A DNA stretch of 5,448 nucleotides. Source: Chloroflexota bacterium. Lineage in GTDB: Bacteria; Chloroflexota; Dehalococcoidia; Bin125. Below, in pieces: positions 1 through 5,013 of this stretch. Position numbers and translations under genes: made by a program. The first letter of the stretch is position 1. Each line of letters starts with the position of its first letter. The notes below the pieces were generated by a model. The model searched no databases. It was not told the origin of the DNA and worked only from the letters and a program-made list of their open reading frames with translations. The stretch covers positions 1 through 5,448 of the forward strand of contig JAPPBK010000215.1 in NCBI GenBank assembly GCA_026705105.1, read 5' to 3'.

Positions 1-1274
1 GCCGGGTCCTTGCGGATCTGCTCGGCGTAGGCCGCGCGCTCGGCCGGCGTCGCGTGGGGGCCGACCAGCATGCCGTAGCCGCCGGATTCGCCCACCATCT
101 TCACGATAAGGGTCTCCAGGTTGTCCAGCGTGAACGCCAGTTCCTCCGGCTCGCGGCAGAGATGGGTCTCGACGTTGGCGAGCACCGGTTCCTCGCTCAG
201 GTAGTAGCGGATCATGTCGGGGACATAGGCGTAGACGGCCTTGTCGTCGGCGACGCCCGTGCCCGGCGCGTTGGCGATCGTCACGTTGCCGAGCCGGTAG
301 GCGTAGAAGAGCCCGGGGGTACCGAGCTGTGACTCGGCACGGAACGCCAGCGGATCGATGAAGTCGTCGTCGATGCGGCGATAGATCACGTCCACCCGCC
401 GGAGCCCGGCGGTCGTCCGCATGTAGACGATCCCGTTGTGGACGAGCAGGTCGCTGCCCTGCACCAGCTCGACCCCCATCTCCCGCGCCAGGAACATGTG
501 CTCGTAGAAGGCCGAGTTGTAGACGCCGGGGGTCAGCAGGACGATGCAGGGGTCGGAGACGCCGGGCGGCGCCAGTTCGGCCAGGGTCTGGCGGAGCAAC
601 TGGCCGTAATGCTCGATGCCGCGGACGTGGTGCCGCCTGAACAGGTTGCGGAGGCTCGATTTCAACGCCCGGCGGTTGGCCAGCATGTACGAGACCCCCG
701 AGGGGACGCGCAGGTTGTCCTCCAGCACCATGAAGCCGTCGTTGGTTCGCACGATGTCCGTCCCGCAGAGCGAGACATGGACGCCGTGCGGCACCTCGAG
801 GCCGCGCATCACGACCCGGTATTGCGGGCAGCCGCGCACCAGATCGACCGGTATGACGCCGTCGGCGATGATCCGCCCCGGCCCGTAGACGTCGGCGAGG
901 AAGAGGTTGAGCGCCTTCAGCCGCTGGCGGAGCCCGCGCTCCACGACGTCCCAGTCGGCCGCGTTGAGCAGCCTCGGTAGAAAGTCGATCGGGATGATCC
1001 GCTCCTGCGCGCCCTCCTCCCCGTACACCGCGAAGGTGATTCCCTGGTGCAGGAAGGAGCGTTCGGCGAGCGCCTGCATGGCGGCAATCTCGTCGGGCTG
1101 CATCCGGTCGAGCGCCTCACAGAGTTCCAGGCAATGTGCGCGCGGCACGCCTGTGGCCGCGAACATCTCGTCGTAGTACGCCGGGCGGGTTTCGTAGTCG
1201 GCGAAGAGGCGCTTCGCCACGGAGGGGCCGCTGCCGTCGGCCATCGACTGCCTGCCGCCCGTTTCGCGATTCAT
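1..1274 (-). CDS. Circularly permuted ATP-grasp protein (COG2308, DUF404/DUF407), C-terminus beyond the window
   Basis: The minus strand is open from an ATG at 1274 to the left edge: 424 codons plus two bases, with no stop. Family hallmarks are visible: YDEMF near residue 34, HQGITFAVYG near 76, the signature VLEDNLRVPSGVSYMLANR at about 183-201, YRRIDDDFIDPL near 298 and GNVTIANAPGTGVADDKAVYAYVP near 329. Members are usually about 470-480 residues, so roughly 50 are missing. ATP-grasp enzymes join a carboxylate to an amine through an acyl-phosphate. This permuted branch usually sits with alpha-E (DUF403), transglutaminase-like and proteasome-like genes and is predicted to act in peptide or amide formation; the substrate is unknown. 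Those partners, if present, lie left of the window. An in-frame ATG at 1244 is an alternative start; neither has a strong ribosome binding site. No signal peptide is seen, so it is presumably cytoplasmic. Family is certain, function is not. Confidence 0.93.
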   Translation of the reverse strand, partial: MNRETGGRQSMADGSGPSVAKRLFADYETRPAYYDEMFAATGVPRAHCLELCEALDRMQPDEIAAMQALAERSFLHQGITFAVYGEEGAQERIIPIDFLPRLLNAADWDVVERGLRQRLKALNLFLADVYGPGRIIADGVIPVDLVRGCPQYRVVMRGLEVPHGVHVSLCGTDIVRTNDGFMVLEDNLRVPSGVSYMLANRRALKSSLRNLFRRHHVRGIEHYGQLLRQTLAELAPPGVSDPCIVLLTPGVYNSAFYEHMFLAREMGVELVQGSDLLVHNGIVYMRTTAGLRRVDVIYRRIDDDFIDPLAFRAESQLGTPGLFYAYRLGNVTIANAPGTGVADDKAVYAYVPDMIRYYLSEEPVLANVETHLCREPEELAFTLDNLETLIVKMVGESGGYGMLVGPHATPAERAAYAEQIRKDP

Positions 1275-1709
1275 GAGGCCACGCTCGTCGTCCGCCGGAC
1301 CATCGCCCGATTGTGGTTTGGAATGGCGGGACATGGCAAGCAGTGATTGCCGAGGCCGGCTCGGGACTCCTTGCCGCACGGCATGCGTTTCCTCGTCACG
1401 TTGCGGCGTAACAATGGTGGCCCAAGTCGGGGATCTGCACGGCTCAGGCGTCGACGCGGAATCCGGGACGCGCTTCCGGAAGCCGTCATGAACCCCCCTT
1501 GGTTGGGTGCCACGGGGTCTTGGGGGGCTTGGTGTGTCTGTTGATCGCGGGCCAGGCGGCCGAGCGTAGGCGAGTCGGACGGTCGGCTCCGGGGGCATGC
1601 CTGATGGTCCCCTGGGCCGGCGGTGCCTTGCCCAATTGGCTGGGATGCCGCGTTGAGTTCTGCACGGCTGTTGCTTGGCCGGCGCCCGGGCACGAGCTAG
1701 CCTGGTCAC
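1275..1709. other. Intergenic region between divergent genes, no supported gene
   Basis: About 435 bases separate the divergent ATP-grasp and DUF3883 genes. Open frames of 65-140 codons exist on both strands, but they are rich in Arg, Pro, Ser and Gly, match no family I know and overlap each other, so I treat them as chance frames in GC-rich DNA. A 12-bp palindrome GCTTCCGGAAGC lies at 1472-1483. A G-rich stretch on the plus strand (1501-1530) follows a C6 run at 1493-1498 and pairs only over a long loop, so it is not a convincing terminator. No tRNA-like 3' end or clear attachment site was found. It must hold the promoter of the minus-strand gene, which I could not place. Confidence 0.5.
1675..1703 (+). 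promoter_or_regulatory. Candidate leaderless promoter of the DUF3883 gene
   Basis: TTGGCC (1675-1680) and TAGCCT (1698-1703) are separated by 17 bases, as for -35 and -10 boxes of a housekeeping sigma promoter. The -10-like box ends 6 bases before the ATG at 1710, so transcription would begin at or near the start codon. This fits the lack of a Shine-Dalgarno sequence. It is a pattern match only. Confidence 0.4.
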
Positions 1710-2549
1710 ATGGCGAGCGGCCCGTGGACAGACGCAGAAAACGACCTGATCGTCGCCGATTACTTCGCAATGCTTGACGCCGACCTCCGGGGGATCGGTT
1801 ACAGCAAGGCCCGACACAACCGAAGCCTTAGGAACCGGATTGACCGCGGTCGCGGCGCCATCGAATACAAGCACCAGAACATCAGCGCCGTACTGCAAGG
1901 GTTGGGCGAAACTTGGATTCTCGGATATAAGCCGGCGCTCAATTTTCAGGATTCGCTTCGCGATGCGGTGGCGCGCTGGCTCCACTTCCATCCTGAGTTC
2001 CAGAAATCGGTCCTGAATGGAACGCTGATGGACAGGCGAGTAGAGGCAGCCGAACTTGCAGTCGAACTGCCGCCGGTCCCGGCCCTGAGGAACACGCCGC
2101 CGCCCGATGAACTCAAGCAGCTGTCCGAGATCGCACGAAGGTTCGACGTGGCAGGACGGGCAGAGCGCAATCGCGTGCTGGGGCGTGCGGGCGAGGAACG
2201 CGTCCTCCGTCACGAGAAGGCCGTCCTGAACCGGGCCGGACGCGCTGATCTGGCCGATTCAGTGAAGTGGGTATCGGACGAAGAAGGGGATGGTGCCGGC
2301 TACGACATTCGCAGCTTTACAACAGACGGCCGGCCACGCCTCATTGAAGTGAAAACGACGAACGGATGGGAACGAACCCCGTTCTACATCACGCGGAACG
2401 AGCGCCTGGTTGCAGAAAGTCGACCGGGCGAATGGTGCATGATGCGCCTGTGGAACTTCGCCCGAGGACCACGAGCGTTTGAACTTCACCCGCCGCTAGA
2501 AAGGTACGTGGCGTTCCAAGCGACGAGCTATGAGGCTCGTTTCCTTTGA
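1710..2549 (+). CDS. DUF3883 (NOV_C-like) PD-(D/E)XK nuclease-family protein with an N-terminal HNH-associated domain
   Basis: The 279-residue protein has two parts. Residues about 5-92 (WTDAENDLIVADYF, then IEYKHQNISAVLQGLG and GYKPALNFQ) match a helical module that I recognise at the front of HNH nucleases and other DUF3883 proteins, possibly for DNA or target recognition. Residues about 105-150 are a linker. Residues about 155-279 form the DUF3883 domain: GRAGEERVL (E162), GYDI (D199) and IEVKT (E213, K215), which fit the E...D...ExK pattern of PD-(D/E)XK nucleases. An intact core suggests active DNA cleavage, perhaps as restriction or phage defence; that role is inferred. Third-position GC looks lower than in the ATP-grasp gene, in keeping with acquisition. 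No ribosome binding site precedes the ATG, so translation may be leaderless. It lies 73 bases upstream of a toxin-antitoxin pair on the same strand. Cytoplasmic; no membrane segment. Confidence 0.85.
   Translation: MASGPWTDAENDLIVADYFAMLDADLRGIGYSKARHNRSLRNRIDRGRGAIEYKHQNISAVLQGLGETWILGYKPALNFQDSLRDAVARWLHFHPEFQKSVLNGTLMDRRVEAAELAVELPPVPALRNTPPPDELKQLSEIARRFDVAGRAERNRVLGRAGEERVLRHEKAVLNRAGRADLADSVKWVSDEEGDGAGYDIRSFTTDGRPRLIEVKTTNGWERTPFYITRNERLVAESRPGEWCMMRLWNFARGPRAFELHPPLERYVAFQATSYEARFL
2523..2546 (+). terminator. Possible intrinsic terminator overlapping the end of the DUF3883 gene
   Basis: ACGAGC (2523-2528) pairs with GCTCGT (2535-2540) around the loop TATGAG, followed by TTCCTTT. The hairpin lies inside the last codons and the T-rich tract is interrupted, so any termination would be weak. 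It would help separate this gene from the toxin operon. A second short palindrome, GTGTC-GCC-GACAC, lies at 2562-2574. Confidence 0.3.
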
Positions 2550-2587
2550 CCGGCACACCGAGTGTCGCCGACACGATCAGTGCAATC

Positions 2588-2616
2588 TTCCAACTGTTAT
2601 CAGTAGCTGATAACCT
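2588..2616 (+). promoter_or_regulatory. Candidate leaderless promoter of the toxin-antitoxin operon
   Basis: TAACCT (2611-2616) ends 6 bases before the toxin ATG, the same layout as TAGCCT before the DUF3883 gene. A poor -35 candidate, TTCCAA (2588-2593), lies 17 bases upstream. No Shine-Dalgarno sequence precedes the ATG. The operator palindrome lies between and over these boxes, so a bound regulator would block RNA polymerase. Confidence 0.4.
2596..2614. promoter_or_regulatory. Perfect inverted repeat, likely operator of the toxin-antitoxin operon
   Basis: GTTATCAG (2596-2603) and CTGATAAC (2607-2614) are exact reverse complements separated by TAG. The site ends 8 bases before the toxin start codon and overlaps the presumed -10 box. 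Toxin-antitoxin operons are commonly repressed by their own DNA-binding antitoxin, and the second gene here encodes a winged-HTH protein, so autoregulation through this site is the simplest reading. Binding itself is inferred. Confidence 0.65.
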
Positions 2617-2622
2617 ATATCG

Positions 2623-2994
2623 ATGACGAAACCCGGCCGAGACCCCGGGCTCGACACTCTGCTCGATCTTCACGGTCAGATCCTGTTCGTGGATGAAGCC
2701 GGACACTGGGTGAAGTTCATTGCGGTACGAACCGAAGTCACACCACAGCGCCCGCACGGGCTGAGTTACTCACTGACCCTGCATGCGCCGGACGGCGAGA
2801 GGCTGATCGGTTTCGACAACGTCCACCCGGTAAGGGAGCGACGGGGTCCGGGATCGCAAAGGCGGCGTGAGAGCGATCATCGTCACCGGCGTCTATCCAT
2901 CGGGCCGTCCGACTATAGGGGTGCGGCGACATTGCTCGAGGACTTCTGGAACGACGTCGACGCCGTTCTAAAGGAAAGGGGATCGGTCCCATGA
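2623..2994 (+). CDS. tumE: TumE family toxin (DUF6516) of a type II toxin-antitoxin pair
   Basis: The 123-residue protein carries the TumE/DUF6516 signatures in order: HWVKF (about 28-32), RPHGLSYSLTLH (43-54), GFDNVHPV (63-70), DHRHR (85-89) and a C-terminal LLEDFWNDVDAVL (104-116). Length is normal for the family. TumE is the toxic partner of a TumE-TumA addiction module; its target is not clear to me, and the conserved His-, Asp- and Arg-rich patch would suit a nuclease-like active site, but that is inference. The toxin comes first and overlaps the antitoxin by 4 bases (ATGA), so the two are probably translationally coupled. The ATG at 2623 is chosen because it gives the usual N-terminus and lies just downstream of the operator and -10-like box. 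Confidence 0.87.
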   Translation: MTKPGRDPGLDTLLDLHGQILFVDEAGHWVKFIAVRTEVTPQRPHGLSYSLTLHAPDGERLIGFDNVHPVRERRGPGSQRRRESDHRHRRLSIGPSDYRGAATLLEDFWNDVDAVLKERGSVP

Positions 2995-3371
2995 AGACGC
3001 TGAAGATCGGTATTGCGAGCTACGACCGGATGAAGCAGCGCACGATGGCGATCGCGCGCGGAGAGCACAGGCCGACCAAGGGTGAGCCGACGGTCTGGTT
3101 CACCTCCATCGAGAGCTTTGCGAAGGTTCTTTCCGGGCGCAATCGCGACCTTCTGGCGGCGATTGCCCGGGAGAAGCCGGACTCCCTCACGGAGCTCGCG
3201 GAGTTGGCCGGGCGAAATAAGTCGAACTTGTCGCGGACACTGAAGACGATGTCGCGCTACGGGCTGGTAGAGCTAAAGAAGGGACGGCGCGGCGCGCTTG
3301 TGCCGCGGGTTCCCTACGATCAGGTGAGGCTCGACGTCGCGCTGACCTCTGCGTCAATCGATCTCGTGTGA
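2991..3371 (+). CDS. tumA: TumA family antitoxin, HVO_A0114-like winged-HTH DNA-binding protein
   Basis: The 126-residue basic protein has an N-terminal segment (1-45, including WFTSIESFAKVLS) and a winged helix-turn-helix at about 52-108: LLAAIAREKP, then SLTELAELAGRNKSNLSRTLKTMSRYGLVEL, with SNLSRTL as recognition helix and KKGRRGALVPRV as wing. This arrangement is typical of the MarR-like HVO_A0114 family that serves as the TumA antitoxin. It should neutralise the upstream toxin and repress the shared operon, probably at the inverted repeat before the toxin gene. The start overlaps the toxin stop (ATGA). A purine-rich AGGAAAGGGG (2972-2981) lies 9 bases upstream, so the antitoxin has a better ribosome binding site than the toxin, which would favour antitoxin excess. 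The gene appears intact. Confidence 0.87.
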   Translation: MKTLKIGIASYDRMKQRTMAIARGEHRPTKGEPTVWFTSIESFAKVLSGRNRDLLAAIAREKPDSLTELAELAGRNKSNLSRTLKTMSRYGLVELKKGRRGALVPRVPYDQVRLDVALTSASIDLV

Positions 3372-3402
3372 CCGGGCAGGGTTGGCCAGCAAGGCGGTCG
3401 GG

Positions 3403-3424
3403 TCTTCGGCGCAACAGGCGAAGA
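3403..3424 (+). repeat. Short hairpin after the antitoxin gene
   Basis: TCTTCG (3403-3408) and CGAAGA (3419-3424) are inverted around a 10-base loop, in the 91-base gap between the convergent antitoxin and transposase genes. No T-run follows, so it is at best a weak transcript end. Confidence 0.2.
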
Positions 3425-3462
3425 GTTCCTCGCGGAAGTTTGATCGAAGCTAGGTTTCCAGC

Positions 3463-4671
3463 TTACTGCGGGTGAAGTTCGTAGTTCCAGTCGTCGCTGG
3501 ATTCGTCACGACGTACCGACTGGGCTTCCAACTCCTCGTCCGACTCCGTCACCTGCTTCGGGAACTTGCTCTTATCGAGCTTGGCTTTGACCGGACGCCC
3601 CGCGTCGGTTCGCGGATTGCCGATGAGATCGACGACGGTCTCGAAGACTTGCAGCGGCTTGCGTCGCCAATGCTGCGTGATGTGGCAGAACAGCCGGTGC
3701 TCGATCTTGTTCCACTTGCAGGTACCGGGCGGGAAGTGGCTGACGTGCACGCGCACCCCCGTCTCGTCGGCAAAATGCTGAAGCCCCTGCTTCCACGTGG
3801 GCGACCGCAATCCGTTGCCGCCCCCCGCAGCGGCGGTGATGAACAATTCGCGTGCGCCCGGGTAACGGCTCGTGCTCAACTCCTCCCAACATCGCCGAAG
3901 CGATGCCATCGCGAATGCAGGGGTGTCGTGGTCAAGTCCGACACTGACCCACGCTTCGTAGCGGCTCATGTCATAGATGCCGTAGGGAATCGCCTTGCCC
4001 GCCGCATCCTGGGGAACGTCGCGACTCAGCGACTTTTCGGGCCGCCCCTTGGGCTGCCACTCCCAGCCCGTGAGCTTGAAGTCGCCGATCAACTCCGTCT
4101 TCTTGGTGTCGACGGAGATCACCGGCTGGGCGCGCTGGAGAAACGCATCCGCCTTCGAATTGATGTGTTCGAACTGTTCGTTGCTGTCCGGATGCGGGGT
4201 CAACTCGTGACTCTTGCGCACCGATTGCGACCGATAGCCCAGCTCGTGCAGCGATCGGCCCACGGTCATCGCGCTCACCTTCCAGCCGGCGTTCGTCAGC
4301 GCCGCGGCGAGCCCCCGCCGACTCCTGCATGTCCAGCGCAACGGCGACTGCCGGTCGCCGCGCGTCATCGGGTCAACCAGCTGCTCCAGTGCCCGCCTGA
4401 AGCCAGGTTGCGACTGTTCGATCCCCGGGCGCCCCGCGCCCGGGCGGCGGATGCGGCCGAACTCGGCGCCGCCCGAGTCCAGCTCACGGCGACCCTTGCG
4501 AATGGTCGGGCGCGACAATCCTGTCGCATCCGAGACCAGCGCATCACCTCCATGCCCGATAGCGCGCGATTCTGCAGCCGCCCACATACGACGCCCGCGC
4601 TCATCGAGGTACGCCTCGATCGCTGCGTACTTCTGGGCGATCGTCGCCTTGAGCTCATGATTGTGCGGCAT
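3463..4671 (-). CDS. ISAzo13 family transposase (Rhodopirellula-type DDE), probable catalytic mutant
   Basis: The 402-residue protein is full length for ISAzo13-family transposases. The N-terminal part (YLDERGRRMWAAAESRAIGHGG at about 21-42, then VSDATGLSRPTIRKG) is a helix-turn-helix region for binding element ends. WTCRSRRGLAAAL (113-125) is the usual linker to the DDE domain. That domain shows ISVDTKK (D188), GKAIPYGIYD, GLDHDTPAFA, ITAAAGGGNG (278-287), HFPPGTCKWNKIEHRLF (E324) and a C-terminal DDWNYELHP. Relatives read ITAD.GG.NG at the second site; here residue 281 is Ala (codon GCT, 3829-3831), so the second metal-binding Asp seems lost and the enzyme is probably inactive. There are no frameshifts or internal stops. 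The ATG at 4671 matches the family N-terminus but lacks a clear ribosome binding site. It converges on the toxin-antitoxin operon. Confidence 0.93.
   Translation of the reverse strand: MPHNHELKATIAQKYAAIEAYLDERGRRMWAAAESRAIGHGGDALVSDATGLSRPTIRKGRRELDSGGAEFGRIRRPGAGRPGIEQSQPGFRRALEQLVDPMTRGDRQSPLRWTCRSRRGLAAALTNAGWKVSAMTVGRSLHELGYRSQSVRKSHELTPHPDSNEQFEHINSKADAFLQRAQPVISVDTKKTELIGDFKLTGWEWQPKGRPEKSLSRDVPQDAAGKAIPYGIYDMSRYEAWVSVGLDHDTPAFAMASLRRCWEELSTSRYPGARELFITAAAGGGNGLRSPTWKQGLQHFADETGVRVHVSHFPPGTCKWNKIEHRLFCHITQHWRRKPLQVFETVVDLIGNPRTDAGRPVKAKLDKSKFPKQVTESDEELEAQSVRRDESSDDWNYELHPQ
3463..4671 (-). mobile_element. ISAzo13-family insertion sequence, minimum extent, ends not resolved
   Basis: The element must extend beyond the transposase on both sides, but I could not find a convincing terminal inverted repeat or target duplication. 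The only shared start is GATCGA, at 3442 on the plus strand and at 4800 reading inward on the minus strand. The family tends to begin with GA, but similarity stops after 6 bases and the flanking triplets differ. The element may be decayed, which would agree with the missing catalytic Asp. Confidence 0.6.
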
Positions 4672-4966
4672 CAGCAGGGTGAGAATACCATCGGTGATGG
4701 ATGGCGCGGTGATTTGGAACAGCGTCCGCAGGCCCGCGCGCCGCGCTCGGGCGTTCCGCGCAGCCCCGTCCGGCCGGGATCATCCCCGGCCCACTCGATC
4801 GACATGCCAGCGGTGACTCCGGGGTTGGAGTGGGGCGGCCGGCAGCGTGCTTCCGAGCCAGGGCGTACAGGGGTCGAGGGCTGATGCTCGAGAACAGCGA
4901 CGTCCATTTCGGGGCCTTTCATCAATGTCGGTTTGCCCCGCCCGGCGCTCCTGCAGCATCTTGATA
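4672..4966. other. Gap between transposase start and Zur box, no supported gene
   Basis: About 295 bases without a credible gene. Part of it probably belongs to the 5' end of the insertion sequence. A minus-strand frame of 84 codons (4671-4925) begins MMKGPEMDVAVLEHQ and has GC-rich third positions, but its rest is an Arg, Pro and Gly-rich sequence that I match to no family. It ends overlapping the first base of the transposase start (TGATG). It could be the remains of a gene once divergent from zur, but this is weak. Confidence 0.4.
4772..4791. repeat. GC-rich inverted repeat (hairpin)
   Basis: GGCCGGG (4772-4778) and CCCGGCC (4785-4791) pair over the 6-base loop ATCATC. It lies about 100 bases upstream of the transposase start. 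No T-tract follows on either strand. It may limit read-through transcription into the transposase or mark an element end; neither is shown. Confidence 0.4.
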
Positions 4967-4986
4967 TGTTATGTTATAACATAACA
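4967..4986. promoter_or_regulatory. Zur box: perfect 20-bp palindrome upstream of zur
   Basis: The site reads TGTTATGTTATAACATAACA and equals its own reverse complement over all 20 bases. Its AT-rich GTTAT...ATAAC core resembles published proteobacterial Zur operators. It lies 27 bases upstream of the zur ATG, in the position expected for promoter overlap, so zinc-dependent autorepression by Zur is the likely function. The symmetry could also serve a gene on the left, but none is recognisable there now. Confidence 0.8.
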
Positions 4987-4998
4987 GTCCGGCCCCGC

Positions 4999-5006
4999 AA
5001 GGTGAG
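4999..5006 (+). promoter_or_regulatory. Ribosome binding site that fixes the zur start
   Basis: AAGGTGAG lies 7 bases before the ATG at 5014. A nearer ATG at 5007 touches this sequence and is in another frame, so 5014 is the start that fits both spacing and the Fur-family reading frame. Confidence 0.6.
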
Positions 5007-5013
5007 ATGGGCG

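Noticed and set aside
438..980. A 180-codon plus-strand frame within the ATP-grasp region
   Set aside because: It is antisense to the well-conserved ATP-grasp coding sequence and has no family resemblance.
1493..1530. C6 and G6 runs as a terminator or G-quadruplex
   Set aside because: The runs are separated by 23 bases with no T-tract, and only three G-runs of three or more are present, so neither structure is well supported.
1271..1693. A 140-codon minus-strand frame in the gap before the DUF3883 gene
   Set aside because: Its composition (Pro, Arg, Ser) and lack of motifs look non-coding, and it overlaps other equally weak frames on both strands.
2596..2614. Resemblance of the toxin operator to the Zur box (both have GTTAT...ATAAC arms)
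   Set aside because: The arm spacing is 9 rather than 8 bases and the centres differ entirely. AT-rich palindromes often share such arms, so regulation of the toxin operon by Zur is not supported.
3442..4800. GATCGA as terminal inverted repeat of the insertion sequence
   Set aside because: Only 6 bases match, similarity ends at once, and the flanking bases show no target duplication.
3472..4884. A 470-codon open frame on the plus strand, longer than the transposase it opposes
   Set aside because: It lies antisense to a transposase with clear family motifs throughout. Its translation is rich in Arg, Leu, Ala and Pro and shows no recognisable domain. Long antisense frames are common in GC-rich genes.
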